From Corynebacterium sp. ACRPO (lineage in GTDB: Bacteria; Actinomycetota; Actinomycetes; Mycobacteriales; Mycobacteriaceae), in the NCBI RefSeq assembly GCF_022347205.1, contig NZ_JAKRNE010000009.1:33008-97007 (forward strand): a DNA stretch of 64,000 nt, written 5' to 3'. Positions within the stretch are counted from its first letter, which is position 1. Each line of letters starts with the position of its first letter. Position numbers and translations under genes: made by a program. Below the pieces are notes generated by a model. It was not told the DNA's origin and made no database searches. It saw only the letters and a list, made by a program, of their open reading frames with translations. Below, piece by piece: positions 20,089 through 29,885 of this stretch.

Positions 20089-21410
20089 CGGCGGCCTCCT
20101 CGCCGGCGCCGGGAGCTGCCGCGGCGCGCGGTGGTACGGGTGGGGGATTTTTCGCGGACAGGCACTTGGCCCACGACCTTGGTCTCAGGGCCGACAGTTT
20201 CTTCTACCTCCGCGGGGATATCTAGAGCCTGGGCCAGCTCCGGGGACGTGGAGAACCACTGCGGGGGATTCGGCTCACCCAAATCCAGCTCATCATTAAT
20301 AACCTGCCATTTGCCCAGCTCATCATAGCCCACCAAGGTGATGGCGGTGCCGGTATGGCCGGCGCGACCCGTGCGGCCGATGCGGTGGACAAAGGTCATC
20401 GGATCATCCGGAACCTGATAGTTGATGACGTGGGTGACATCATCGACGTCGATGCCGCGGGCGGCAATATCAGTGGCGACCAAGATATCCACCTGGCCGG
20501 TGCGGAAGGCATGGAGCGACTTCTCGCGCGACTTCTGCCCCAGATCGCCGTGGACCGCGCCCACGTGGAAGCCGCGCCGGGCAAGATCATCGGCCAACTG
20601 GGCGGCCGCGCGTTTGGTGCGGGCGAAGATGATAGTGCGCCCGCGGTCGGCGGCCTGCAGGGCGTGGGCGACAACGGCAACCTTATCCATGCGGTGGGCT
20701 TGGAAGGTGACCTTGCGAGTGGAGGAATGGGTGAATTCCTGCTCGCCGGATTCGGCGCGGATATGGATGGGTTTTTCCATAAACTGGCGGGCAAGCGTCA
20801 AAATCGCGCCCGGCATTGTGGCGGAAAAGAGCATGGTCTGGTGCGCATTGCCATCGAGCGCCTTGAGGATGGCCTCCACCGAGGGCAAAAAACCTAAGTC
20901 CAGCATCTCGTCGGCCTCATCGAGCACCAAGATAGCCACGCGATCGAGCTGCAGATTGCCGCGTTCGTGGAGATCGATCAAGCGGCCGGGCGTGCCGATG
21001 ATGACATCGACGCCCTTGTTGAGCTTTTTGATCTGTTCCTCGTAGGGACGGCCGCCGTAGATGGAGGCTAAGCGCACGGGTAGGTGGGCGGCAGCCACCT
21101 GCAGGTCCTCGGTGACCTGCTGGGCAAGCTCGCGGGTGGGGACCACCACGAGGGCGCGCGGGGTGCCATCGAGCTCGTCGATATCGGCGTCATCAAAGAC
21201 GCGGTCCAAAAGCGGCACGCCAAAGCCATAGGTCTTGCCCATGCCGGTGCGCGCTTGGCCAATCAAGTCCTGGCCGGATAGCGCGATGGGCAGGGTTAAT
21301 TCCTGGATTGCAAAAGTACGCGTGATGCCACGAGTGGCGAGACCATCGCAGATTTCGGCCGCAACGCCGAGTTCCGCGAAGCTCGGTGGCTGGGATTTTA
21401 TGTCAGACAC
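20085..21410 (-). CDS. rhlE: DEAD-box RNA helicase (RhlE-like)
   Basis: 441 residues. Motifs in order: Q-motif region (FAELGV...GI...FAIQELTLP), I ARTGMGKT, Ia PTRELAQQ, II VLDEADEM, III SATMP, IV IIFARTKR, V ATDIAARGIDV, VI HRIGRTGRAG. The basic Arg-rich C-terminus (TRTTARRGSSRRRRGGRR) can bind RNA. It is an ATP-dependent RNA helicase probably acting in rRNA or mRNA metabolism. The first gene of a leftward pair with the Rv3212-like gene. Confidence 0.93.
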   Translation of the reverse strand: MSDIKSQPPSFAELGVAAEICDGLATRGITRTFAIQELTLPIALSGQDLIGQARTGMGKTYGFGVPLLDRVFDDADIDELDGTPRALVVVPTRELAQQVTEDLQVAAAHLPVRLASIYGGRPYEEQIKKLNKGVDVIIGTPGRLIDLHERGNLQLDRVAILVLDEADEMLDLGFLPSVEAILKALDGNAHQTMLFSATMPGAILTLARQFMEKPIHIRAESGEQEFTHSSTRKVTFQAHRMDKVAVVAHALQAADRGRTIIFARTKRAAAQLADDLARRGFHVGAVHGDLGQKSREKSLHAFRTGQVDILVATDIAARGIDVDDVTHVINYQVPDDPMTFVHRIGRTGRAGHTGTAITLVGYDELGKWQVINDELDLGEPNPPQWFSTSPELAQALDIPAEVEETVGPETKVVGQVPVREKSPTRTTARRGSSRRRRGGRR

Positions 21411-21481
21411 ACCTTGATAGTAGCCGGGATGGTTATAGTGGGGCCATTGACAATAAAACTCTAGTTAGAGGAGGAATCTTC

Positions 21482-21706
21482 ATGGATATCAAGTTTGGCT
21501 TCGCGGATACCGCTCGCGAGCTGGTCATTAGCGCTGCAGGTGACCAGGCCGAGCTGACGCAGAAGATCAACAGTGCCCTGGCGGATAACTCCACCTTGGA
21601 ATTGGAAGATGACAAGGGTCGCAAGTACCTCGTGCGCACTGACCGCGTGGTCTACGTCGAGGTCGGCATTGCAAAGAAGCACGCCGTGGGATTCGCCGGC
21701 GCCTAA
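21482..21706 (+). CDS. DUF3107 family protein
   Basis: 74 residues from the ATG at 21482, which has GAGGAGGAA close upstream; the frame is open further left but those residues are not conserved. Sequence pattern MDIKFGFADTARELVISA and KKHAVGFA at the end match the short actinobacterial DUF3107 family (Rv3209/Rv3208A-type neighbourhood). It is a compact single-domain cytoplasmic protein without known activity. Confidence 0.85.
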   Translation: MDIKFGFADTARELVISAAGDQAELTQKINSALADNSTLELEDDKGRKYLVRTDRVVYVEVGIAKKHAVGFAGA

Positions 21707-21767
21707 GGCGAGCACATAGGGCTGCTGATTCAGCTTTTTTAAATACAAGCGGGTAACCTAAGGCCCC

Positions 21768-22706
21768 ATGGAAAAAAGGGAGATTTGCCACGCCCACCGG
21801 AGCCAGGGCCATTCGCCGGACGACCCCAATGCGGTGGTCCGGTTTGCGCGTCAATATGGCTGGTGGCGCGTGGTGGCTATCCCCCTCATGATCGCGCTGA
21901 CCATTTGGTTCATCGTCGATATCGCCACCGCCTCTTCCTCTGAAGAAAAGGCGGAAGCCACTAGCGAGGCTGCCCCAACGAGTACGGAGAAGATGGGCCC
22001 TGATCCTGCCGATTCTGCAGCGGTCAAGCGGGAAATCAGCGAGATGCCGCCCGGTGGTTCCTATACCAAGCAGGGAAAGGGCACCTTCCACGAGGTAGGT
22101 GAGCCTGGCGCCGTCACGGGTAAGGGCGGCAAGCAAAAGGTGCGCTATTCCATCGAGGTAGAAGATGGTCTTAATACCGCACCGTATGGAGGCGATGAGT
22201 CTTTTGCCGCCATGGTGGAGGCCACCTTGTCTGACCCGCGCGGCTGGACCGCGCATAAGGACTTTGAGTTCGAGCACGTGGCCGCTGATGCGGAACCGGA
22301 TACCCGTATCCAGCTGACTTCGCTCGGTACCGCCGCAGAGCGCTGTGGCGAGAAGATTGAAACGGAAACCTCCTGCCACACCACCATTACAGGCGAGTCC
22401 ACCACCATTATCAACGAGGCCCGCTGGGTGCGCGGCGCCACGCCTTTTGAAGGCGATTTGGGCAATTATCGCCAGTATGTCATCAACCATGAGTTGGGTC
22501 ATGCCATTGGCTATGCGGCCCACCAGCCGTGTGGTGGCCAGGGCAAGCTAGCGCCGATCATGATGCAGCAGACCTTGGACCTTAACAACAAAGAATTGCA
22601 CGATCGCAAGCCCAGCGAGGTCTATCCTGATGAGGACGTGACCTGCTCACCAAACCCGTGGCCTTATCCGAATCCGGATAATAAGGATCCCCACCAACCC
22701 GAATAG
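21768..22706 (+). CDS. DUF3152 domain protein, membrane-anchored zincin-like
   Basis: 312 residues. A cytoplasmic N-terminus and one membrane helix (about 35-55) lead to an extracytoplasmic domain. The HExxH-type motif INHELGHAIGYAAH sits at about residue 245, with a further His downstream. Cys pair positions (ERCGEKIETETSC) suggest a disulfide. The DUF3152 family is actinobacterial and is thought to be metallopeptidase-like because of this motif; the substrate is unknown. In M. tuberculosis the homologue is Rv3207c, in the same neighbourhood as here. Confidence 0.88.
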   Translation: MEKREICHAHRSQGHSPDDPNAVVRFARQYGWWRVVAIPLMIALTIWFIVDIATASSSEEKAEATSEAAPTSTEKMGPDPADSAAVKREISEMPPGGSYTKQGKGTFHEVGEPGAVTGKGGKQKVRYSIEVEDGLNTAPYGGDESFAAMVEATLSDPRGWTAHKDFEFEHVAADAEPDTRIQLTSLGTAAERCGEKIETETSCHTTITGESTTIINEARWVRGATPFEGDLGNYRQYVINHELGHAIGYAAHQPCGGQGKLAPIMMQQTLDLNNKELHDRKPSEVYPDEDVTCSPNPWPYPNPDNKDPHQPE

Positions 22707-22715
22707 GAGTTAAGG

Positions 22716-23501
22716 ATGCCGCTTCCCCCAGAGCATGTTTTAAGCGCCTTCCACGCGGAAACCGGTGCCACTGGTACCCGCCGCGCGCAGGGCGATCAAT
22801 TGGGCCCGGTGTGGGATAACGGCATCAAGGTGGGCGACGTGGTCTATTCCCAGGCCGGTCCGTTTGCCGCCTGGTCCGCTAAGGTGCGCGAGCGCCTCAG
22901 CGTGCAGGGGGCCCGCGTTTCCCGGCCGGTACTGTCTAGCGATGGTCGGCACACGGCCGCAGGGTGGAAAGCTACCCAGTTTATTCCGGGCCAAGTACGC
23001 GGGCGAATTGATGAAACCGCACAGATGGCGTTGCGCCTCGACGCGGCTATAGCCGAGGTGCCCCTTCCCAACGGGCAGCGTAGCGATGCCTTCGCTCGTG
23101 CAGAGCGCGCCGCCTGGGAGGAAACGGGCGAGGCTTATCGCCCAGCCCTGCTTGCCGACGTCCCCCTTATCCCCGCCCACACCGCTCTTCTCACCACTAC
23201 GGTTTACCACGGCTCCAACCCGCCGGGCATTGTGGACATTGTGCCGAGCGAATCCCCGCGCCCGGCCGGCTGGACGGCCGCTTTGGTTATTGTGGATGGG
23301 CTCATTGGCCAAGCGGTCGATGATGGGATCTGTCAGCGCTTTAGTCATGTACCCGGTATGCCGGAATTGCTATTGCGCGCTGTGTCGTATCGCCGTCATG
23401 TCAATGACCTGCACCCCGCGTCGCGTTCAAACACGCGTTCGCACATTGAGCGGGTGGAGCAGCATCTGGTGTCGCGGGCATCTGCCATACTGGAGCGGTG
23501 A
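22716..23501 (+). CDS. TIGR02569 family protein
   Basis: 261 residues, ATG nine bases after the DUF3152 stop, with AGGAG in the gap. The sequence (VWDNGIKVGDVVYSQAG..., later AALVIVDGLIGQAVDDGI) fits the actinobacterial TIGR02569 family that always sits just upstream of the AdnAB-type helicases. No catalytic motif is recognised. The 3' end overlaps adnA (GTGA), so it is translationally coupled to the DNA-repair genes, which hints at a shared pathway. Confidence 0.82.
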   Translation: MPLPPEHVLSAFHAETGATGTRRAQGDQLGPVWDNGIKVGDVVYSQAGPFAAWSAKVRERLSVQGARVSRPVLSSDGRHTAAGWKATQFIPGQVRGRIDETAQMALRLDAAIAEVPLPNGQRSDAFARAERAAWEETGEAYRPALLADVPLIPAHTALLTTTVYHGSNPPGIVDIVPSESPRPAGWTAALVIVDGLIGQAVDDGICQRFSHVPGMPELLLRAVSYRRHVNDLHPASRSNTRSHIERVEQHLVSRASAILER

Positions 23502-26500
23502 GTTACGACCCCCATTCCACCGCGCGTGCGGGAGTGGTCCTTCCACCGTCCCCGCAGGTGCGCCTCGTTTCCCGTACCCAGTCCGTCACGACCCGCAGTT
23601 GGCCTGTTGACCTGCCCGAATCCGGCACCTGGAAGGTAACCGGTGCCGCCGGCACCGGCGTGTCCAGCTTCCTTATCGATACCGTCATTCATGCCTTGGA
23701 TAAAGCCCGGGAGACCGGCGCGGATCCCTCCGGCATCCTCGTTATCGCTCCCTCGAAGGAATCCGGCGCCCGGCTGCGCCGCGAGCTCTCTGAGCGCCTC
23801 GAGGATTACGCCGCACAGACCTCCATGGTGCGTTCCGTACACTCCCTAGCATTCGCGTTGCTGCGCACAGCGGCCGAGGAGGAGCTGCGACTTATTACCG
23901 GTGCGGAGCAGGACGCCGTCATCCGCGAGCTGCTCACTGGCCAAGCAGAAGACGGGCATGGCTCGTGGCCCGCGGAGATGCGGCCCGCGCTGGAATATGT
24001 GGGATTCGCCCGGCAGCTGCGCGATTTCCTTTTGCGTTCCATTGAACGCGGCCTGGGTCCGGGCGACCTAGAGCGCCTCGGCGCCGAGCACGGCCGCCCC
24101 ATGTGGTCCGCGGCGGGTGAATTCCTGCGCGAGTACGAACGCGTGCAGCTCCTTTCCCGCGCCCATTCCTATTCCGCTGCGGAATTGGTTACCGCGGTTC
24201 TTCAGCGCCCCCAGCTACTGCGCGAGCATCCCTTCCACACCATCATTGTCGATGATGCGCAATTGCTCGATCCCACTGCGGGCAAGCTCATTCGCGACAT
24301 GACCCCGCAGGCGGATCTCGTGGTGGTAGGCGGCGATGCCGATCAATCCGTCTTTGCCTTCCGTGGTGCTAGCTCGCGTTTCCTGCGGGACTTCCCAGCT
24401 GACCACGACATTGAGCTTACCGAGCCTCACCGCACACCCTCACCGGCGTGCATCTCCATTGTGGATTCGGACGGCAGGCTGCGTGACGTCGTAGCCAATA
24501 CCGTGCGGCGCCGTCACTTAGAAGACGGCGTGCCCTGGCGCGATATCGCCGTCATCGTTCGTTCAACCGGTGATATCGGCCAGATGCGCCGCACCCTTTT
24601 GTCCGCCGGCGTGCCCGTGCACATTAGCCCTACCGACGTCGTCTTAGCCGAACAGCGTTTGGTTTCCGCCGTGCTGCTCGCCCTGCGTGCCTTGGAGGAA
24701 GACCTATCAAACTCGGAGTTGGAAGAATTGCTCACCGGTCCCGTGGGTGGCGCCGATCCCGTCACCCTGCGCCGCCTGATCCGTGGATTGCGCCGCTGGG
24801 ATTCCACTACCCGGGGCATCGATAGCCTGCGCGGTCTTCTCTACGGCGAGCTCCCAGACTTTAATGGACAACTCACTGAGCGCGAATACTCCATCCTGGA
24901 ACGTGTACGCGCGGTTCTAAGTGCCGGCCGGGACGCACTCGCCTCCGGGGACTCTGTGGAGGAGATCCTCTGGGCCGTGTGGAGCGCAACTGAGCTTGAT
25001 AACCGCCTGCAGGCTTCGGCGCTGCGCGGTGGTGCGACCGGCTCGCAGGCCGACCGCGACTTGGATGCAATGATGGCGCTTTTTGACGCCGCAGGCGACT
25101 ACGTCGAGCGTCGCCCTGATTCCTCGCTGCGTGCCTTCCTGACGCATATCACCGAACAAGAACTTCCCACCGGTGTGCGCGACCGCCGCACCGCCATTCC
25201 GCAGGCAGTAGAGATCCTGACTGCACACGGTGCCGTGGGCCGCGAATGGGATACCGTCATCGTGGCCGGCGCGCAGGAAGGAAGCTGGCCTTCGCTAGGG
25301 GAGACCGGCTCCATCTTTGGGCAAGAAGATCTCATCGATCTACTCGACCACGATATTGATCCCGATACCCCCGTCAGCCACGTTGCCTCCCGCTTGGCAG
25401 AGGAGCGACGTCTCTTCCACGTCGCTACCACGCGCCACCGACAGCGCCTGCTCATTGCCGCCGTGGAAAACCCGGAGGGCGATACGGTCTCTGAGCCTTC
25501 GCGCTTCATTAGCGAATTCGCTGGCCGTGGTGTGGACGTGCCTGGCCAGGCTGGGCGTCGGCAAGCAAAGCGGGCGCTGCGCCGCACCCAACTCCCGCGC
25601 GAACTGGGCCTCGATGTGCCCGAACCCGCACCCGTGTCATTGCGCGATGGGCTCGAAGTGGATCCCCTTGATGTGGCGGTGCTGTCCGTGCCGGCCTTTG
25701 TCGCACAATTGCGCCGCGTAGTTACCAATCCGGAATCCGGTGAGGTTGAGCGCAAACAAGCAGCGCGCCAGCTCGCTCGGCTAGCGGCAGCCGATATCCC
25801 TGGCGCCCACCCGGAGCAGTGGTGGTCTGCGCGCTCCGTTGCGGCTGAAACGCCGCTGCATACCAGCGGCAGTTTGTCACCCTCCCGGGTGGAAGCATTA
25901 CTCAACTGCCCGCTCAAGGCCGTGCTAGGAAATGTGGCCGAGGACCCAAGCACCGAGGAACCCCTGCTCCGCGGTACTTTGGCGCACGCCTTCTTTGAAG
26001 CCCTTGGCCGCGGCATGGACGCGGAAAAGGCCAAGCTATTGGTGATGGAGGCTTTCGAGCGCATTCAGGATGTACCGCAGTGGCAATTGCGATTCAAGCT
26101 CGATGAGTTTTCCACCCTGTTGGACCGCGCCCGGGAATGGGCGCGCCAATCCGAGGTCAATCAAGAGCTTGCCGGTGTGGAAATCCCCGTAGGCGTACGC
26201 GTCAGCGAGGAGGTGCGCATCGGCGGCTATATGGACCGTCTGCTTCGCGATGAAGAGGGCAATTACTTGGTGGTGGACCTCAAGACAGGTAGAAGCACGC
26301 CGGCTAAGAAGGAAGGCGAAGACCATGTGCAGCTGATGACCTATCAGCTCGCGCTTGCCCACGGCGCATTTGACGGCCACCAGGTTCACGACGGCGAAGG
26401 CATGCCGCGCCAGGGCGGTGTGCTGGTGTATCCGGGGGTGACCACCAAAAAGATTGGTGAGATTTGGCAAAGCGATAAGTCGCCGGAGGCCTTAGAAGAA

Positions 26501-26641
26501 TTCGCCGCGCTTCTGCCCCCGCTGGTGAAGGAGATGCGTGGCCCGCGCATCACTGCGCGCACCAATAAAGACTGCGATAAATGCCCAATTCGCTCCATCT
26601 GCCCTGTGCAGGAAGAAGGAAGGATGACCACCGATGCCTAA
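23498..26641 (+). CDS. adnA: AdnA-type subunit of helicase-nuclease, degenerate P-loop
   Basis: 1047 residues, GTG start overlapping the previous stop. It has UvrD-like motor motifs followed by a C-terminal RecB-type nuclease. The Walker A loop reads GAAGTGVSSFLI: Lys is replaced by Val. Motif II is VDDAQ, and QSVFAFRGA, EWDTVIVAGAQ and the motif VI arginine (HVATTRHR) remain. The nuclease has D/K in VVDLKTGR. A Cys in LLNCPLKAVL plus the cluster CDKCPIRSIC gives four cysteines for an iron-sulfur clasp. With AdnB it should resect double-strand breaks. The motor half probably does not hydrolyse ATP. Confidence 0.9.
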   Translation: MSYDPHSTARAGVVLPPSPQVRLVSRTQSVTTRSWPVDLPESGTWKVTGAAGTGVSSFLIDTVIHALDKARETGADPSGILVIAPSKESGARLRRELSERLEDYAAQTSMVRSVHSLAFALLRTAAEEELRLITGAEQDAVIRELLTGQAEDGHGSWPAEMRPALEYVGFARQLRDFLLRSIERGLGPGDLERLGAEHGRPMWSAAGEFLREYERVQLLSRAHSYSAAELVTAVLQRPQLLREHPFHTIIVDDAQLLDPTAGKLIRDMTPQADLVVVGGDADQSVFAFRGASSRFLRDFPADHDIELTEPHRTPSPACISIVDSDGRLRDVVANTVRRRHLEDGVPWRDIAVIVRSTGDIGQMRRTLLSAGVPVHISPTDVVLAEQRLVSAVLLALRALEEDLSNSELEELLTGPVGGADPVTLRRLIRGLRRWDSTTRGIDSLRGLLYGELPDFNGQLTEREYSILERVRAVLSAGRDALASGDSVEEILWAVWSATELDNRLQASALRGGATGSQADRDLDAMMALFDAAGDYVERRPDSSLRAFLTHITEQELPTGVRDRRTAIPQAVEILTAHGAVGREWDTVIVAGAQEGSWPSLGETGSIFGQEDLIDLLDHDIDPDTPVSHVASRLAEERRLFHVATTRHRQRLLIAAVENPEGDTVSEPSRFISEFAGRGVDVPGQAGRRQAKRALRRTQLPRELGLDVPEPAPVSLRDGLEVDPLDVAVLSVPAFVAQLRRVVTNPESGEVERKQAARQLARLAAADIPGAHPEQWWSARSVAAETPLHTSGSLSPSRVEALLNCPLKAVLGNVAEDPSTEEPLLRGTLAHAFFEALGRGMDAEKAKLLVMEAFERIQDVPQWQLRFKLDEFSTLLDRAREWARQSEVNQELAGVEIPVGVRVSEEVRIGGYMDRLLRDEEGNYLVVDLKTGRSTPAKKEGEDHVQLMTYQLALAHGAFDGHQVHDGEGMPRQGGVLVYPGVTTKKIGEIWQSDKSPEALEEFAALLPPLVKEMRGPRITARTNKDCDKCPIRSICPVQEEGRMTTDA

Positions 26642-29600
26642 GAGCAATTTTTCCCCACAGCAGATCGCTGCCGCCTTGGGCAAGGACTTTCCGCCTACCG
26701 AGGAACAAGCCCACGTCATCGAAGGCCCATTTAGCCCCAAACTCGTGGTTGCCGGCGCTGGTGCCGGCAAGACAGAAACCATGGCCTCGCGCGTGGTCTA
26801 TCTTGTAGCCAATGGCTATGTGCGCCCGGAGCAGGTTCTCGGCCTGACCTTCACCCGTAAGGCCGCGCAACAGCTGGAGCAACGTATCCGCCGGCAGCTG
26901 ATTAAATTACGCGATTCCGGCCTCATCCCACCAGGCGGTGAGGTGGCAGAAGCGCTAGAAAACATTGCGCCGAAGGTAGCCACCTATGACTCCTACGCGG
27001 GAGAACTCGTTCGCGAATATGGGCTCTTGGTTCCAGTAGAGCCCACCGCACGCATCATCACCGAGGCCGAGCGCTATTCCTTGGCCTACGATGTGGTGCG
27101 CAATTACACCGGCCAGCTGGAAGACGACCGCGCCCTAGCCACGATTACCGAGACTCTGCTGAAATTCAGCCAGGATATCGATAACGGGCTCAAGGACACG
27201 AGTCACATCGCCCAGCATGCCCGCGATTTTCGGGCGGACATCGATAACCTCGATAAATCCCAAAAGAATGGCCCCGAATACTCGCAAAAGTTGCTGGAAT
27301 ATATCCAAACACAGGAACGCCGCGTGCAGTACGTGCCGCTGCTGGAGGCCCTGAAAAAGGAACAATCTGAGCGACAAGTCATCACCTTTGGCGAGCAAAT
27401 GGCCGTCGCCGCCCGCGTCGCGCGCGACCATCCTGTGGTGGGAAAGCAGCAGTCCCAGCGCTATAAGGTCATCATGCTAGACGAGTACCAAGACACCTCC
27501 TATGCCCAGCGCGTGCTTCTCCGCAGCCTGTTCGGAAGGGAGCAAAAGGATCTTTCTGTGACGGCCGTGGGCGATCCAATGCAGGCCATCTACGGGTGGC
27601 GTGGTGCTACCTCTGAAAACCTCACTGCCTTCGTGGAAGACTTCCCAGTCGCGCCGGGCACACCCGCCCCGAAGGACCAGTTGACCACCTCTTGGCGCAA
27701 CCCCTCTGGTGCGCTGGATTTGGCTAACTCAGTGGCGGAGGGAGTATTCGAAGGCGTTGAACGTCCCGTGGACGAGCTGTCTGCCGCCCCGCATAAGGGC
27801 GAAGGCGATATCCAGTTGGCGTACTTCGACAGCGAGGTTCGCGAGCGTGAATTCGTTGCCGAGTACCTGAAAGAGCAGTGGGAAAAGCGCGAGGGAGATA
27901 CCTTCAGCGCGGCGGTTTTGGTGCGCAAAAATAGGCACTCCGCACCCATCGCTGCGGCCCTCGACAAAGCGGGCGTACCCAATGAAATCATCGGTCTCGG
28001 TGGCCTGCTGTGGCAGCCAGAAATCCAGGACCTCGTAGCTATTGCCACCATGCTCGTGCGCCCAGAAGACTTGCCTGCGGCAGTGCGGGTGCTGGCAGGG
28101 CCGATTTGTGGCCTGGGAATCAGTGATATTCAAGCGCTCGCTTCCCGCCAACGAAACCTGGCCGGCGCGAGGGAGGAGCGCTTGCGCTGGGAGCCGGGGA
28201 TGGACCCGGAAGAATACTTGCGTGCGCAGCTGGAAGATGTCACCGCTGAGGAGCCGGATCAGCGCGTCGGCCTTGCCGACGCCCTGGCCGATCTAGGTGA
28301 GAGAGACCGCTATACCCCGCAAGGCCTCGCCCGTATGGAAGAGGTTTCTGCCAAACTGCGACACCTGCGCACCTATTCTCTTTCCAAACCGCTGGTGGAC
28401 ATCTTCGCCGATATTGAAGCATTGTTTAATATCCGCACCGAGGTACTAGCTCGTGGAAGCGCAGGGGGCGCGACACATCTGGATAAATTTGCCGATATCG
28501 TCGCAGGCTTCCACGGTGATTCCTTGTATGCGCTCTTGGATTACTTTGCGTTAGCGCTCGAAAAGGAAGATGGCCTAGACCTCGGCGAGGTTCCCGCCGC
28601 CACTGACCGCGTGCAGATTATGACCGCGCACAAGGCCAAGGGCTTGGAATGGGAACACGTCTGCGTGGTGCATGCGGATTCGTCTAGTTATAGTGCGAAA
28701 GCAGAGACTTTCCTGTCCAGGATCGACAAGGTCCCAGGGGACGATGACTATATTGAGATCCCGGAGGATGCCCAAAAGCGCTCGCATTTCCAAAACGCGT
28801 GCGAGGAGTTTAAGAAGGCAGATAGCACCATCAAGGCGGAAGAATCGGCGCGCCTTTTTTATGTGGCGCTGACGCGTACCGAATCCACCCTGACCGTTAC
28901 CGGATCGGGCACCAATAACGCTCCCGGAAAGAACAAGAAGGCTCCCTATGAATACCTAGAGCGCCTGAAAGAGCAATTCCCGCAGTACGTGGTGGAGTGG
29001 TCCGTCCCCGACGAGCCTTCCGAGGATGATTATGGGGAGAGCGCCCAATTCCCAGCGCTGCAGGCCAGCCCTGAGGCGGTCGCCGGTGCGGACATGGTAC
29101 TTGAAGCACTGGAAGAGCTCCCAGAAATGAGCCGCGGTGAAACTTTTGAGTTATGGGAGCAAGAAGCTGGCGCGCTCATTGAGGAGTACAAGGCCCTGCA
29201 ACAGCCGGTGGTAGACGTTGAGCTACCCAGCGAGCTGACCGCCTCGGACATGGTTGCGCTGCGGGCAGACCCGCTCCAGTTTGCCCGCAGGCAACGCCGC
29301 CCCGTGCCGTTTAAGCCGAATTCCTATGCCAAGCGCGGAACCGCCTTCCACGCGTGGTTGGAGGATCGCTTCGGCAGCCCGGCACTATTGGGTGAGGAGG
29401 AACTTCCCGGCATTGATGAGCCGGAAGATTTCGATTTGGAAGAGCTCAAGGAGGCCTTCCTGAACTCCGAGTGGGCCGAGCGTCAACCGGAGCACGTGGA
29501 GGCGCCCTTTGAAATCACCATTGGTGAGGCCGTGGTGCGCGGGCGCATGGACGCGGTATTCCGCTTGGAGGATGGCACCTGGATGGTGGTGGACTGGAAG

Positions 29601-29813
29601 ACCGGCCGCCCACCCCAGGGAGAAGCCATGGATGCTGCCAAGATACAGCTAGCGGTGTACGCAGAGGCATGGCGCCGCATCCACGGCGGGGAAAAGATTC
29701 GTGCCGCGTTCTATTATGTCCACGATGGTTATACCTTCGAGCCTGCCCGCCTGCCGCGTGGGGAAGAGCTGAAGAAACTCCTTGAATCGTCAGTAGAGCA
29801 CCACAAGGGCTAA
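26634..29813 (+). CDS. adnB: AdnB-type subunit of helicase-nuclease
   Basis: 1059 residues, starting inside the last codons of adnA. The motor is complete: Walker A GAGAGKTETM, Ia LTFTRKAAQQLE, II VIMLDEYQDTS, III GDPMQAIYGWRGA, V MTAHKAKGLEWEHV, VI LFYVALTRTES. The C-terminal nuclease (about 890-1030) has the fold signature GTAFHAWLE, the acidic IDEPEDFD region and catalytic VVDWKTGRPP with QLAVYAEAW. AdnB is the active translocase of AdnAB in mycobacteria, so this is the likely engine of DNA-end resection. Confidence 0.93.
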   Translation: MPKSNFSPQQIAAALGKDFPPTEEQAHVIEGPFSPKLVVAGAGAGKTETMASRVVYLVANGYVRPEQVLGLTFTRKAAQQLEQRIRRQLIKLRDSGLIPPGGEVAEALENIAPKVATYDSYAGELVREYGLLVPVEPTARIITEAERYSLAYDVVRNYTGQLEDDRALATITETLLKFSQDIDNGLKDTSHIAQHARDFRADIDNLDKSQKNGPEYSQKLLEYIQTQERRVQYVPLLEALKKEQSERQVITFGEQMAVAARVARDHPVVGKQQSQRYKVIMLDEYQDTSYAQRVLLRSLFGREQKDLSVTAVGDPMQAIYGWRGATSENLTAFVEDFPVAPGTPAPKDQLTTSWRNPSGALDLANSVAEGVFEGVERPVDELSAAPHKGEGDIQLAYFDSEVREREFVAEYLKEQWEKREGDTFSAAVLVRKNRHSAPIAAALDKAGVPNEIIGLGGLLWQPEIQDLVAIATMLVRPEDLPAAVRVLAGPICGLGISDIQALASRQRNLAGAREERLRWEPGMDPEEYLRAQLEDVTAEEPDQRVGLADALADLGERDRYTPQGLARMEEVSAKLRHLRTYSLSKPLVDIFADIEALFNIRTEVLARGSAGGATHLDKFADIVAGFHGDSLYALLDYFALALEKEDGLDLGEVPAATDRVQIMTAHKAKGLEWEHVCVVHADSSSYSAKAETFLSRIDKVPGDDDYIEIPEDAQKRSHFQNACEEFKKADSTIKAEESARLFYVALTRTESTLTVTGSGTNNAPGKNKKAPYEYLERLKEQFPQYVVEWSVPDEPSEDDYGESAQFPALQASPEAVAGADMVLEALEELPEMSRGETFELWEQEAGALIEEYKALQQPVVDVELPSELTASDMVALRADPLQFARRQRRPVPFKPNSYAKRGTAFHAWLEDRFGSPALLGEEELPGIDEPEDFDLEELKEAFLNSEWAERQPEHVEAPFEITIGEAVVRGRMDAVFRLEDGTWMVVDWKTGRPPQGEAMDAAKIQLAVYAEAWRRIHGGEKIRAAFYYVHDGYTFEPARLPRGEELKKLLESSVEHHKG

Positions 29814-29885
29814 GGTATGTGGGCGGTTGCGTAAGCGCGCAATCTCTTGAGTAACCATTCGAGACCAGAAAAGAAGGCTGGACTA

